The notes: a model not told the origin generated them from the letters alone. Counted from the stretch's first letter, positions 8,624-20,286 are shown. The stretch: DNA of 64,000 bases from Alterinioella nitratireducens (GCF_013155465.1 NZ_JABJVX010000003.1:340186-404185); one strand, 5' to 3'. A program made the numbers and translations.

Positions 8624-11600
8624 TTACGCCGCCGCGCTCGTGGCAGGCGCGCCGCCCGCGCGGAACGCGGTCAGGAGCTCGGCGCGGCGGGCCTTCGCGG
8701 CCTCGGCATTGGCCTCCTTGATCGGGCCGAAGCCACGGATCGTCAGCGGCAGGGCGGCCAGGTCGCGGGCGATCTCCAGCGTCTCGGGGGTCACGTCGCG
8801 CAGCACCTCGGCCATGTCGCGCTCATACTCCTTGATCAGCGCGCGCTCCAGCTTGCGATCCGCCGAATAGCCGAACGGGTTCAGCGGCGTGCCGCGCAGC
8901 ACCTTCATCCTGGCCAAGAGCTTGTAGGCCCCGCCGATCCACGCGCCGAACTCGCGCTTTTTCGGACGGCCCTCTGCATCCGTGCCCGGCAGCATCGGCG
9001 GGGCCAGGTGATAGGTCAGCTTCAGGTCGCCCTCAAACTCCTCGCGCAGCTTCGCCTCGGTGCTCAGGTGCAGCCGCGCGACCTCGAACTCGTCCTTGTA
9101 GGCCAGGAGCTTGTGATACCCCAACGCCACCGCCTCGCGCAGGGCCGGATCGTCGACCCCGTCGACCAGCGCACGGTATTTCTTCGCCAGACGCTTGCCC
9201 TGATAGGCGGTCAGGTGGGTGGCGCGATAGGCGATCTTCTCCTCCGGCGTCCTGGGCAGGCGGGTGACATTGGGCTGGCTCACGCGCGCCGCTTCCTCGG
9301 GGTTCAGTACGGCCCAACGGCCAAACTCGAAGGCCTGCTTGTTGCGCTCGGGTGCCGCGCCGTTCATCTCGATGGCGTGCAGGATCGCCTCCTCACTCAG
9401 CGGCACGAGGCCGCGCTGCCAGGACGCGCCAAGCACCATCATGTTGGAGAAGATCGAATCCCCCATCAGTGCGCGGGCCAGGTCGGAGGCATCGAACAGC
9501 GCCAGATCGTCGCCCAGGCGCGCTTGAAGCGCGACCTGCAGGTCATTGACCGGGATACGGAATTCCGTGTTGCCGGTGAACTCGCCGGTGATGATCTCAT
9601 GGCTGTTGACCACGGCCCCCGTGCGCCCCGTCGTCATCAGGCCCAGCGTGTTCGCGCCCGCCGAGACCACAAGATCGCCGCCGATGATGGCATCGGCCTC
9701 GCCCACCGCGACGCGGATGGCCGAGATGTCGGAGGGCTTTTCGGCAATGCGCAGGTGGATGCTGACCGCACCGCCCTTTTGCGCCAGGCCGGCCATTTCG
9801 ATCATACCGGCACCCTTGCCATCGAGTTGCGCGGCCTGTGCCAGCACCGCGCCGATGGTGACGACGCCGGTGCCGCCCACCCCGGTGATGACGGTGTTAT
9901 GGGTGCCGTTTATCGCGGGCAGATCCGGCGCGGGCAGATGGCCCACGTCGATCTCGGCCGAGGCCTCTTTCCTGATCTTGCCGCCCGTGACCGTCACGAA
10001 GGACGGGCAGAAGCCCTTGACGCAGGAATAATCCTTGTTGCAGCTTGACTGGTCGATCGCCCGCTTGCGGCCCAGTTCGGTCTCCTTCGGCACGATGGAT
10101 ACGCAGTTCGACTGCACCCCGCAGTCGCCGCAGCCTTCGCAGACATCGGGGTTGATGAAAACGCGCTTGTCGGGATCGGGGAAGGTGCCGCGCTTTCTCC
10201 GGCGGCGTTTTTCGGCGGCGCAGGTCTGCACATAGATGATGGCCGAGACGCCCTCGATCTCCTGATATTTCTTCTGCAACTGCATCAGGTCGTCGCGCGT
10301 GTGACGCTCCAGCCCCGCCGGAAAGGCCGAGAAATCAATCTCTTCTTTCTCGTCATAGACCAGCGCGATGTGGCGAACGCCCATCGCCTTGAGCTCATGC
10401 GCGATCTGTTCGGGCTGGAGGTCGCCCTCATTGGGCTGACCGCCCGTCATCGCGACGGCATCGTTGAAGAGGATCTTGTAGGTGATGTTGGTGTTCAGCG
10501 CCAAAGCCGCGCGAATGGCCAGGATGCCCGAGTGGTTATAGGTGCCCTCGCCGAGGTTCTGGAACATGTGCTTGCGGGTCGAAAACGGCGCCTCGCCCGC
10601 CCAGTTCACGCCCTCGCCGCCCATATGGGTGTAGGCTTCGGTGTTGCGGTCCATCCATTTCGCCATGAAGTGACAGCCGATGCCCGCGCCGCCGCGCGCG
10701 CCATCGGGCACCTTGGTCGATGTGTTATGCGGACAACCGGCGCAGAACCATGGCAGGCGGGTGGCCAGTTCCTGCGCGTTGTTGGCGCGCATCGCGTCGC
10801 GCACCTGCGCGATACCGGCGGTGATGCGGTCGGTGCCGCGCCCTTCCTCGACGAGGATCTCGCCCAGTTTCACGGCAATATCGTTGGGGTCCAGCGCGTA
10901 ATGCGTCGGGAACAGCACCTTGCCGTTCTTCTTGAAGCCATAGACGCGGCGGCCCCGGCGGTCGTCGAAGATCGCCTCCTTGACCTGCACCTCGATCAGC
11001 TTGCGCTTTTCCTCGACCACGACGATCAGTTCCAGCCCCTCGGCCCAGTCGTGGAAGCCCTCCATATCCAGCGGCCAGGTCTGGCCGACCTTGTAGGTGG
11101 TGACGCCCAGGCGCGCGGCCTCCTCCTCGCCGATGCCCAGAAGCGACATGGCATGCACGAGGTCGAGCCAGTTCTTGCCCGCCGCGACAAAACCGATCTT
11201 GGCACCGGGCTTGCCCAGCACGCGCTTGTCCATCTTGTTGGCATGGCTGAACGCCTCGGCGGCAAAGCGCTTGTGGCCGAGCAGCCGCTCCTCCTGCGCG
11301 ATCCAGTGGTCGCCCAGGCGGATGTTCAGCCCGTCGGCGGGCATGTCGAAATCTTCCGGCAGGACGAATTTCATCCGGTCCGGGCGGCCATCGACCACGG
11401 ATGTGGCCTCGACCGTGTCCTTCATCGTCTTGAGGCCGACCCAGACACCGGCAAAGCGGCTCATCTCGATGGCGTAATGGCCGTAATCCAGGATCTCCTG
11501 CACGCCCGCGGGGCTGAGCACCGGCATATGCACATCCACCAGCGCCCAATCGGACTGGTGGCAAACGGTCGAGCTTTCGCCGGTATGGTCGTCGCCCATC

Positions 11601-12028
11601 GCCATGATGACACCGCCATGGCGCGAAGTGCCCGCCATGTTGACATGGCGCATCACGTCGCCGGTGCGGTCCACCCCCGGCCCCTTGCCGTACCAGAGGC
11701 CGAAGACACCGTCATACCTGCCCTCGCCGCGCAGTTCCGCCTGCTGACTGCCCCAAAGTGCCGTGGCCGCCAGATCCTCGTTCTGACCCGGCTGGAACAC
11801 CACATCCGAGGCGCTGAGCAGCTTTTTCGCCTTCATCATCTGCAAATCGACCCCGCCCAGAGGCGAGCCGCGATAGCCCGTGACCAGACCGGCCGTGTTC
11901 AGCCCGGCCTGCCGGTCGCGCCATTTCTGCGCCAGCATCAGGCGCACCAGCGCCTGCGTCCCGTTCAGCAGAACAGGCGACTTTTCCAGATCGAAACGGT
12001 CTTGCAGTGAGATTTGGGCGATACCCAT
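8624..12028 (-). CDS. indolepyruvate:ferredoxin oxidoreductase, fused IorA-IorB
   Basis: A single 1134-residue chain combines the subunits that are separate in archaea. The enzyme decarboxylates arylpyruvates (from Trp, Phe, Tyr) to arylacetyl-CoA with ferredoxin. The N-terminal half is pyruvate-oxidoreductase and TPP-binding (GQNEDLAATALWGSQQ, FCAGCPHNTSTK, GGEGVNWAGEAPF); a ferredoxin-like cluster motif follows (NPDVCEGCGDCGVQSNC); the C-terminal third is the gamma/IorB domain starting at ITGVGGTGVVTIGAVLAQ. It is divergent from a LysR regulator, with an inverted repeat between them. Confidence 0.93.
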   Translation of the reverse strand: MGIAQISLQDRFDLEKSPVLLNGTQALVRLMLAQKWRDRQAGLNTAGLVTGYRGSPLGGVDLQMMKAKKLLSASDVVFQPGQNEDLAATALWGSQQAELRGEGRYDGVFGLWYGKGPGVDRTGDVMRHVNMAGTSRHGGVIMAMGDDHTGESSTVCHQSDWALVDVHMPVLSPAGVQEILDYGHYAIEMSRFAGVWVGLKTMKDTVEATSVVDGRPDRMKFVLPEDFDMPADGLNIRLGDHWIAQEERLLGHKRFAAEAFSHANKMDKRVLGKPGAKIGFVAAGKNWLDLVHAMSLLGIGEEEAARLGVTTYKVGQTWPLDMEGFHDWAEGLELIVVVEEKRKLIEVQVKEAIFDDRRGRRVYGFKKNGKVLFPTHYALDPNDIAVKLGEILVEEGRGTDRITAGIAQVRDAMRANNAQELATRLPWFCAGCPHNTSTKVPDGARGGAGIGCHFMAKWMDRNTEAYTHMGGEGVNWAGEAPFSTRKHMFQNLGEGTYNHSGILAIRAALALNTNITYKILFNDAVAMTGGQPNEGDLQPEQIAHELKAMGVRHIALVYDEKEEIDFSAFPAGLERHTRDDLMQLQKKYQEIEGVSAIIYVQTCAAEKRRRRKRGTFPDPDKRVFINPDVCEGCGDCGVQSNCVSIVPKETELGRKRAIDQSSCNKDYSCVKGFCPSFVTVTGGKIRKEASAEIDVGHLPAPDLPAINGTHNTVITGVGGTGVVTIGAVLAQAAQLDGKGAGMIEMAGLAQKGGAVSIHLRIAEKPSDISAIRVAVGEADAIIGGDLVVSAGANTLGLMTTGRTGAVVNSHEIITGEFTGNTEFRIPVNDLQVALQARLGDDLALFDASDLARALMGDSIFSNMMVLGASWQRGLVPLSEEAILHAIEMNGAAPERNKQAFEFGRWAVLNPEEAARVSQPNVTRLPRTPEEKIAYRATHLTAYQGKRLAKKYRALVDGVDDPALREAVALGYHKLLAYKDEFEVARLHLSTEAKLREEFEGDLKLTYHLAPPMLPGTDAEGRPKKREFGAWIGGAYKLLARMKVLRGTPLNPFGYSADRKLERALIKEYERDMAEVLRDVTPETLEIARDLAALPLTIRGFGPIKEANAEAAKARRAELLTAFRAGGAPATSAAA

Positions 12029-12068
12029 GGCGTCCTCCCCCCGAATGTGCGGTAATTGCCCCGATTAT

Positions 12069-12087
12069 AGGTCAGCTTTTTTGACCT
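12069..12087. promoter_or_regulatory. inverted repeat upstream of iorAB
   Basis: AGGTCA and TGACCT are separated by 7 nt in the 173-bp space between divergent iorAB and the LysR gene, 41-59 bp from the iorAB start codon. The arms are perfect, but the site occurs once and the cognate regulator is unknown; an operator is plausible only by position. Confidence 0.35.
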
Positions 12088-12201
12088 TTCAAGGAGAATG
12101 TCCCGCCATTCCCCGATTGCACGTTGAATTATAGCCCGACATGGCTAGGTTGCACCTCGAATTCAGGTGATCCCAGAAACTTGCAACGAACGGGTGCCCC
12201 A

Positions 12202-13104
12202 ATGGATTGGGACAAGCTGCGAATATTTCATGCGGTTGCCGATGCGGGCAGCCTGACCCATGCCGGCGACACGCTGCATCTGAGCCAATCCGCCGTCAGC
12301 CGCCAGGTCCGCGCGCTGGAGGAAAGCCTCAACGCCACGCTTTTCCACCGCCACGCGCGCGGGCTGATCCTGACCGAACAGGGCGAGCTTCTGTTCGACG
12401 CCACCCGCGCCATGGCCAAGCGGCTGGATACCGCCACCGCCCGCATCCGCGACAGCGAGGAGGAGGTGGTCGGCGAATTGCGCGTCACCACCACCGTGGG
12501 TTTTGGTCTGCTGTGGCTCGCCCCGCGCCTGCCGCAGCTCTACAAGACCTCGCCCAACCTCAAGATCGACCTAATCCTGGAGGAGGCGGTGCTGGACCTG
12601 CCGATGCGCGAGGCCGATGTCGCGATCCGCATGAAGGAGCCCTCCCAGGCCGACCTCATCCGCAAGAAACTGATGTCGGTGCGCATGTGCCTCTATGCCA
12701 GCCCGACCTATATCGCGACCCATGGCGCACCGGTCTCGCTGGACGACATGGAAAACCACCGCCTGATCAGCCAGAACGTCACCGCCGCCCAGGTCAGCGC
12801 GGGCGCCCTCATGATCAAGGAGATCATGACGCATAACGTGGGCAGTTCCCTGACCATCAACAACTATTTCGGCGTTCTCCAGGGCGTGCTGCATGATCTC
12901 GGCATCGGCCTGCTGCCCGATTACCTGACCGATGACTTCCCCGACCTCGTGCGCGTGCTGCCCGATGTGGAAAGCAATGAAATCCCTGTTTTCCTGGCCT
13001 ATCCCGAGGAATTGCGCCATTCGAAACGGATCGAGAATTTCCGCGATTTCGTCACCGAGGAAATCATCGCCCATCGCCGCCGCCGCCGGGATGCGCAGAA
13101 CTAG
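12202..13104 (+). CDS. LysR-family transcriptional regulator
   Basis: The 300-residue protein has the LysR helix-turn-helix at 1-60 (MDWDKLRIFHAVADAGSLTH, LSQSAVSRQVRALEE) and an effector-binding domain (LRVTTTVGFGLLWLAPRLP, READVAIRMKEPS, GVLHDLGIGLLPDYL). The start is the ATG at 12202 where LysR homology begins; the frame extends upstream without conservation. It could control the divergent iorAB, but this is inferred from position only. The end is Arg-rich (HRRRRRDAQN). Confidence 0.9.
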   Translation: MDWDKLRIFHAVADAGSLTHAGDTLHLSQSAVSRQVRALEESLNATLFHRHARGLILTEQGELLFDATRAMAKRLDTATARIRDSEEEVVGELRVTTTVGFGLLWLAPRLPQLYKTSPNLKIDLILEEAVLDLPMREADVAIRMKEPSQADLIRKKLMSVRMCLYASPTYIATHGAPVSLDDMENHRLISQNVTAAQVSAGALMIKEIMTHNVGSSLTINNYFGVLQGVLHDLGIGLLPDYLTDDFPDLVRVLPDVESNEIPVFLAYPEELRHSKRIENFRDFVTEEIIAHRRRRRDAQN

Positions 13105-13173
13105 CCCCCGCAACAACTGTGAGCCATGTGCAACGCGCATAGCAGCATTGCGACAGGGGGGCAGTGTTTTTTC

Positions 13174-13202
13174 TTGATCGGCCAGACACGGATAGCTATG
13201 TG
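13174..13202 (+). promoter_or_regulatory. promoter of sRNA candidate 1
   Basis: A -35 box TTGATC (13174-13179) is followed after exactly 17 bp by a -10 box TATGTG (13197-13202), predicting transcription from about 13208-13210, at the base of the first RNA hairpin. Confidence 0.5.
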
Positions 13203-13208
13203 ATCGGG

Positions 13209-13284
13209 CAGTGGAGCACAAGATTTGAGCTTCACTACCTCCCTGTTGGACTTTGGCCGAGAACTTGTTCTCGGCCTTTTTTTT
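13209..13284 (+). ncRNA. sRNA candidate 1 (anti-SD type)
   Basis: About 76 nt with a clear three-part design. A 5' hairpin pairs AGTGGAGC (13210-13217) with GCTTCACT (13229-13236, one G-U). An unpaired segment ACCTCCCTGTTGG follows. A strong terminator ends it: GGCCGAGAA/TTCTCGGCC (9 bp, loop CTTG) and eight T (13277-13284). CCUCCC can pair with Shine-Dalgarno sequences, as in other alphaproteobacterial Hfq-dependent sRNAs. The same design occurs at 45080-45170. There is no coding frame in the stretch. Confidence 0.6.
13255..13284 (+). terminator. terminator of sRNA candidate 1
   Basis: A perfect 9-bp stem GGCCGAGAA/TTCTCGGCC with a 4-nt loop is followed by T8. It lies 151 bp after the LysR stop and could also end that transcript. 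Confidence 0.85.
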
Positions 13285-13383
13285 GGCCTTGACAGGCGCG
13301 CCGCCAAGGCCGCGACACCCGCCCCCCTTTCCCCCGACCGGCCCTTGGCCTAAAGAAGCGCCAATGCTGTTTCGGGGGACCAT

Positions 13384-15549
<2,166 letters not shown>

Positions 15550-15674
15550 CGCAGGGGGTGTACAGGGGGTGCATCGGGGGGTGTACGGAAAGGCACCCCC
15601 CTGATTTGCCCGCCACCGCCTTGCAGCCCGCCCCCCGCACCTCTACATTCGGGCTAACAGATCAAGGGAAAATC

Positions 15675-15905
15675 ATGGCCATACTCGCCTCAGAAATCGA
15701 AGACCTGCTGCGCCAGGCCTTCCCCGATGCCAAGATCACCGTTGAAGGCGACGACGGCGCCCATTTCGCCGCGGAAGTCATCGACGAAAGCTTCCGCGGG
15801 AAAAGCCGCGTGCAGCAGCAACGTGCTGTAAACGCAGCAGTAAAATCTCAGATCGACAGCGGGCAATTGCACGCGCTGGCCCTGACCACGCGGGCCCCGG
15901 AGTAA
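15675..15905 (+). CDS. bolA: BolA-family protein
   Basis: The 76-residue protein belongs to the BolA/IbaG family, which binds monothiol glutaredoxins through a shared 2Fe-2S cluster. Helix-loop features DDGAHFAAEVIDESFRGKS and RVQQQRAVNAAVKSQI are visible; the histidine in GAHF is the usual cluster ligand. It sits 42 bp before the monothiol glutaredoxin gene, the classical pairing. Confidence 0.93.
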   Translation: MAILASEIEDLLRQAFPDAKITVEGDDGAHFAAEVIDESFRGKSRVQQQRAVNAAVKSQIDSGQLHALALTTRAPE

Positions 15906-15947
15906 GACGACATAGGCCGAAAGGCAGACCGAAAAGGACAAGGCAAG

Positions 15948-16307
15948 ATGACCGCACAAGACCAGATCAAGGAAACCGTCACCTCCAACGACGTGGTGCT
16001 GTTCATGAAGGGCACCAAGGCGATGCCGCAATGCGGGTTCTCCAGCCGCGTGGCGGGTGTCCTGAATTTCATGGGCGTCGACTATTCCGACGTCAACGTG
16101 TTGGAAAACGAGGATATTCGCCAGGGTATCAAGGAGTATTCCGATTGGCCGACCATCCCGCAGCTCTACGTCAAGGGCGAGTTCGTCGGCGGCTGCGACA
16201 TCATCACCGAGATGACGCTGTCGGGCGAATTGGACCAGATGTTCGAACAGAATGGCGTATCCTTCGACAAGGATGCGGCGGAGAAAATCCGCGCGGCGAA
16301 CGCTTGA
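15948..16307 (+). CDS. grxD: monothiol glutaredoxin Grx4
   Basis: The 119-residue protein has the CGFS active site (C29 in MPQCGFSSR), the GSH-binding [19 protein letters not shown] segment and the VLFMKGTK start of Grx4-type proteins. It carries and transfers 2Fe-2S clusters and senses iron together with BolA, encoded just upstream in the same operon. Confidence 0.96.
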   Translation: MTAQDQIKETVTSNDVVLFMKGTKAMPQCGFSSRVAGVLNFMGVDYSDVNVLENEDIRQGIKEYSDWPTIPQLYVKGEFVGGCDIITEMTLSGELDQMFEQNGVSFDKDAAEKIRAANA

Positions 16308-16341
16308 TCTAAGGGCTTCGGATTGCTGCGCAATCCGACCC

Positions 16342-16398
16342 GCGGGGGGACGCTGTCCCCCCGCACCCCCCTGAGGTATTTCCAGCAAAATGAAAGGG
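16342..16398. repeat. dispersed intergenic repeat, copy D (hairpin plus AT-rich module)
   Basis: A perfect 10-bp hairpin GCGGGGGGAC/GTCCCCCCGC (16342-16364) is followed by GAGGTATTTCCAGCAAAATG, a degenerate form of the AT-rich module of the other copies. It lies between convergent grxD and der and may end both transcripts. Confidence 0.5.
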
Positions 16399-17835
16399 CT
16401 AGCCCTTTTTCGTGGCCCCCTTCTTCACATGCTTGCTGAGCCGTGAGGGGATGGATTTCTTGCGGTTCTTATAGGGGTTGGCATCCGATTGGCTGCGCAT
16501 ATGCAGCCGGATCGGCGTGCCGGGCATGTCGAAATCCTCGCGCAGCCCGTTGACCAGGTAGCGCGAGTAGCTCTCGGGCAGTTTCTCGGGCAGCGAGCAC
16601 ATCACCACGAAACCCGGCGGTCGCGTCTTGGCCTGGGTCATGTAGCGCAGCTTGATGCGGCGGCCGGCCGGGGCGGGAGGCGGATGCGCCTCGACCATGC
16701 CCGCAAGCCAGGAGTTGAGCCGCGCCGTGGGGATACGCCGGTTCCAGACCTCATGCGCCCGGATGATCGCTTCGCGCAGCCGGTCGAGACCGCGCCCCGT
16801 CTTGGCCGAGACCGTAATCAGCGGCGCGCCGCGCAATTGCGGCAAAAGGCGCTCGAACGCCTCCTTGAGGTCGCGCAGCTTTTCCTGCTTGGCCTCCTCG
16901 ATATCCCATTTGTTGACCGCGACAACAACGGCCCGCCCCTCGCGCTCTGCGAGGTCGGCGATGCGCAGATCCTGTTGCTCGAAGGGAATCGCGGCATCGA
17001 GAAGCACCACCACGATCTCGGCGAATTTCACCGCGCGCAGCCCGTCCGAGACCGAGAGTTTCTCCAGCTTTTCCTGCACCTTGGCCCGCTTGCGCATACC
17101 GGCGGTGTCGAAAAGGCGCATCCTGGTGCCGCCCCAGGTGATTGGCACGGCGATGGAATCGCGGGTGATCCCGGCTTCGGGTCCGGTCAGCAGGCGCTCC
17201 TCGCCGATGATCTTGTTGATCAGGGTGGACTTGCCCGCATTGGGCCGCCCGACAACGGCGATCTGCAAGGGCTTGTCGGGCAGCGTCTCGCCTTCCTCTA
17301 CGTCCACATCCGTCCGGGCCTCTTCCGCGGCACCCTCTGCCGCCTCGATCATCGGGGCCAGCACAACCGCCAGTTCCGCCATCCCCTCGCCATGCTCCGC
17401 CGACAGCGCGATCGGGTCGCCGAGCCCGACGCCATAGGCCTCCATCACGCCCGCCTCGGCGGCGCGCCCCTCGGCCTTGTTCGCCCCGAGGATGACCGGC
17501 GTGCCCGAGCGGCGCAGGATATCGGCAAAGATCTCGTCGGTCGGCGTCAGCCCGACCCGCGCGTCAATCAGGAAGAGGCAGGCATCGGCCATGCCCACGG
17601 CGCGTTCGGTCAGCCGCCGCATCCGGCCTTGCAGGCTGTCATCCGTGGCCTCCTCCAGCCCGGCAGTATCGACAACGGTAAAGCTCAGCCCGCCAAGACG
17701 CGCCTCGCCCTCGCGCAGGTCGCGCGTCACGCCGGGTTGATCATCGACCAGCGCAAGGCGCTTGCCCACCAGCCGGTTGAACAAGGTGGATTTCCCGACA
17801 TTCGGTCGCCCGACAATGGCCAGCACAAAGCTCAT
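16399..17835 (-). CDS. der: ribosome biogenesis GTPase Der
   Basis: The 478-residue protein has two tandem GTPase domains, each with its own P-loop (GRPNVGKST at residues 8-16 and GRPNAGKST), switch and DTAG motifs ([20 protein letters not shown]), NKXD elements ([14 protein letters not shown]) and a C-terminal KH-like domain with [14 protein letters not shown]. Der/EngA assists 50S subunit assembly. The first domain has AEG in place of the usual NKxD aspartate, as in many Der G1 domains. Confidence 0.96.
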   Translation of the reverse strand: MSFVLAIVGRPNVGKSTLFNRLVGKRLALVDDQPGVTRDLREGEARLGGLSFTVVDTAGLEEATDDSLQGRMRRLTERAVGMADACLFLIDARVGLTPTDEIFADILRRSGTPVILGANKAEGRAAEAGVMEAYGVGLGDPIALSAEHGEGMAELAVVLAPMIEAAEGAAEEARTDVDVEEGETLPDKPLQIAVVGRPNAGKSTLINKIIGEERLLTGPEAGITRDSIAVPITWGGTRMRLFDTAGMRKRAKVQEKLEKLSVSDGLRAVKFAEIVVVLLDAAIPFEQQDLRIADLAEREGRAVVVAVNKWDIEEAKQEKLRDLKEAFERLLPQLRGAPLITVSAKTGRGLDRLREAIIRAHEVWNRRIPTARLNSWLAGMVEAHPPPAPAGRRIKLRYMTQAKTRPPGFVVMCSLPEKLPESYSRYLVNGLREDFDMPGTPIRLHMRSQSDANPYKNRKKSIPSRLSKHVKKGATKKG

Positions 17836-17903
17836 CGGCCCAATTCCTTTAGCGTCTCAAGATCGTGCCGGATAGCGCAGCGCCCGCGAGAAGAAAAGCC
17901 CCC

Positions 17904-18058
17904 GCCTTCTTTGTTCCGAAAATATCCCCGCCGGAAGCTGCGTTACATTTGACCCGAACATGACCCCTGTTAGTCGCACCGCCCCCACCCCTCGCCCATG
18001 GCAATGCGGGTCGGCGAGGGCTCCCGCATGGGGGCCCGAGGCGGGTCGCGCCCCCGCG
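17904..18058. repeat. two-part dispersed intergenic repeat, copy B
   Basis: Module 1 holds TTCTTTGTTC (from 17907) and AAAATATCCCC; module 2 starts at CATGGCAATGCG (17997) and continues with GGGGGCCCGAG and GCGCCCCCGCG. It fills the 224-bp gap between bamB and der, 72 bp upstream of the der start, in the same orientation to its flanking minus-strand genes as copy A. Confidence 0.55.
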
Positions 18059-18059
18059 C

Positions 18060-19388
18060 TTACCGATAGGCGTGCAGCCGCCCGTCGCCCGAGACGACAT
18101 AGAGCACGCCCCCCACGACGATGGGATGCGCCGCCGCCCCGCCGCGCAGGGCCACCTGCCCGGTCTCGGCCCCGCTTTCGGGGTCGAAGAAGCGGATCAG
18201 CCCGTCGCCCGAGGCGATCACCAGGCGCCCGCCGGCCAGGATCGGGCCGAAATGGGTGAACACGGCCTGCCTGCGACGTTCGCGCTGCTGCACGTAGAGC
18301 GGCAGTTCGGTGCCCCAGATGCGATCGCCGGTCTCGGCATCCAGCCGGATCATCTCGTTGCGGTCGGAAACGAAGAAAATGCTGTCGCCTGCTGGCAGGA
18401 TCGGCGAATAGGCCCCGTCCTGCGCGGTCCACAGGCGCTCGCCCGAGGCGGCCTCCATCGCCACGACGCGGCCCGACTGGTTGCCCGCATAGAGCGTGCC
18501 GCCCACGACGACCGGATCGCCGGTGATGTCGTTGAGGTTGTTATAGGCCACGCCGCGCCGCCCGCCCGCGACCGAGGTGCCCCAGACCCGCACGCCCGAA
18601 AGGCGCAAGGTGGCCACCAATTCGCCCGAGCCGAAGGGGAAGATCACCAGCCGGTCGGTCACGGCGGGCGCAGAGCCCCCCGACAGCACCGCATCGGGCG
18701 CCCCTGCGGGCAATTGCCAGCGGATGCGGCCGTTATCGGGGTTGATCGACCAGGCCTGGCTGTCGCGGCTGACCACATAGATGGAATTGCCAGTGACCGT
18801 CGGCGCGGTGATGCCCGCCGCCAGACGCTGGCGCCAGTTCTCCGCCCCCGTCGCGGGATCGAGCGAGATCAATTCGCCATAGCCCGTGGTTGCATAGAGC
18901 GCGCCGCCGACCACGGCCAGCCCGCCGCCCGAGATCCCGCCGCCGCGCTCGAAGCCAGGTGTCAGATCGCGCGACCAGAGCGTCGCGCCCGCGGTCGATG
19001 TCGCGACCAGGCCAGCATCGGAATCGAGCGTGAAGATGCGCCCGTCGGCGGCCACCGGATCGGCGGTGATGCGGTTGCGGCGCGAATTGCCCTGGCCGAT
19101 ATTCGCGGCCCAGATTTCGGTCGGGGCTGAAGACAGCGCGACATGCGGCATCCGGTTCTCGTCGGTCGCCGCGCGCATCGGCCAGGCCGAGAGGTTGACG
19201 GGGGCCGCCAGGCTGATCGGGCGGGTCTGATCGACCTCTTCGGCTGCGGGCGCCTCACCCGGCACCGCCTCTTCCAAAGGCACGCGGGTGCCGAAGCGCT
19301 GGCCTTCCAGGATCAGTTCGCGTTCGCCGCAGCCCGAAAGACCGGCCAGCAGCCCGATCCCGATCACTCCGATAGACACCCTGTTCAT
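18060..19388 (-). CDS. bamB: outer membrane assembly lipoprotein BamB
   Basis: The 442-residue product has a lipoprotein signal ending in LSGC (C20) and then PQQ-like beta-propeller repeats with recurring 'GGTLYAGNQSGRVVAME'-type blades. BamB is the propeller subunit of the outer-membrane beta-barrel assembly machine. Start ATG 19388 (MNRVSIG) gives a proper signal; the extra upstream residues do not. It lies between the YfgM-like gene and der, the usual order. Confidence 0.93.
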   Translation of the reverse strand: MNRVSIGVIGIGLLAGLSGCGERELILEGQRFGTRVPLEEAVPGEAPAAEEVDQTRPISLAAPVNLSAWPMRAATDENRMPHVALSSAPTEIWAANIGQGNSRRNRITADPVAADGRIFTLDSDAGLVATSTAGATLWSRDLTPGFERGGGISGGGLAVVGGALYATTGYGELISLDPATGAENWRQRLAAGITAPTVTGNSIYVVSRDSQAWSINPDNGRIRWQLPAGAPDAVLSGGSAPAVTDRLVIFPFGSGELVATLRLSGVRVWGTSVAGGRRGVAYNNLNDITGDPVVVGGTLYAGNQSGRVVAMEAASGERLWTAQDGAYSPILPAGDSIFFVSDRNEMIRLDAETGDRIWGTELPLYVQQRERRRQAVFTHFGPILAGGRLVIASGDGLIRFFDPESGAETGQVALRGGAAAHPIVVGGVLYVVSGDGRLHAYR

Positions 19389-19436
19389 CTGCCCGCCGCC
19401 TCTTTCTGCCACCCGGCTTGACCTGCCAGGCGCTTG

Positions 19437-20180
19437 CTATTCGGTCGCCTCCACCGCGTCCGCATCCGTCTCGGGCGCTGGCGTCTGGTCCGCGTCTTGC
19501 GCCGCGTCTTCCCCTGCCGCCGCCTCCTCGGGGGCGTCTTGCAGGGTCGATCCGGCCTCAAGCGCCACAATCAACTGACTTGTGCGCTGTTGCAAGCCTG
19601 CCGTGGCCTGGCTGTCCTGTTCCAGCGCGCGCAAGATCTCGATCGCGGTCTCGCTGTCGCCGTTCTGGACATGAAGCAGCGCTTGCTGTTCCAGCGCCAG
19701 GGCGCGATAGGGCGCGCCGGGTTCGGCCAGCATCTCCAGCGTGGTCATCGCGTCTTCCTGCGGGTCCAGCAGATGCGCCTTGAGAAGCGCCAGGTCGCGG
19801 TAGCGCGGCGCCAGATCGGGCTGGTCGGCAATCGCGCGCAGGCTGGCCGCCGCCGCCACCGGATCGCCCGCGCGGGCCTGTTCCGTCGCCAGGAGCAGCG
19901 CCAGAAGCGTCTCGCCATCTTCGCCCGGTGCGCTGACGCTTTCGAGCGCTGCCACCCGGTCCGCGCCATCCTGGACCTCCAGGGCTGCGACCAGCGCGTC
20001 GCCGAAGGCTTCGGCCTCGGCCCGCTCCTGCGCCAGGCTGTATTCACGGTAAGCCGCGGCGCCGACGATGATCAGCACCACAAGCACCGGGATCCAGCCC
20101 CATTTGCGGAACATCGCAAACAGGCGATCGCGGCGAAGCTCTTCGTTCACCTCGTCAATGAAACTGTCGGTATTGGCCAT
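19437..20180 (-). CDS. YfgM-like tetratricopeptide membrane protein
   Basis: The 247-residue protein has an N-terminal cytoplasmic stretch, one transmembrane helix at about 29-44 (IPVLVVLIIVGAAAY) and a periplasmic alpha-helical repeat domain (TPR_21 type) ending in an acidic Ala/Glu-rich tail. YfgM works with periplasmic chaperones and the Sec machinery; it is commonly encoded just before bamB and der, as here. Start ATG 20180. Confidence 0.85.
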   Translation of the reverse strand: MANTDSFIDEVNEELRRDRLFAMFRKWGWIPVLVVLIIVGAAAYREYSLAQERAEAEAFGDALVAALEVQDGADRVAALESVSAPGEDGETLLALLLATEQARAGDPVAAAASLRAIADQPDLAPRYRDLALLKAHLLDPQEDAMTTLEMLAEPGAPYRALALEQQALLHVQNGDSETAIEILRALEQDSQATAGLQQRTSQLIVALEAGSTLQDAPEEAAAGEDAAQDADQTPAPETDADAVEATE

Positions 20181-20286
20181 GTCCGCCCCAGATTCCTGCC
20201 GCTTTGCGCGGGTATCAACTACTGACCCGCCTCTTAACGCGAAGATCGGCCCCTTGCCAAGGCTTTGCCCCCGCACAGCCGCAAAA

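Noticed and set aside
13101-13307. Minus-strand 68-codon frame across the sRNA 1 region
   Set aside because: It reads through the terminator palindrome and has no ribosome-binding site.
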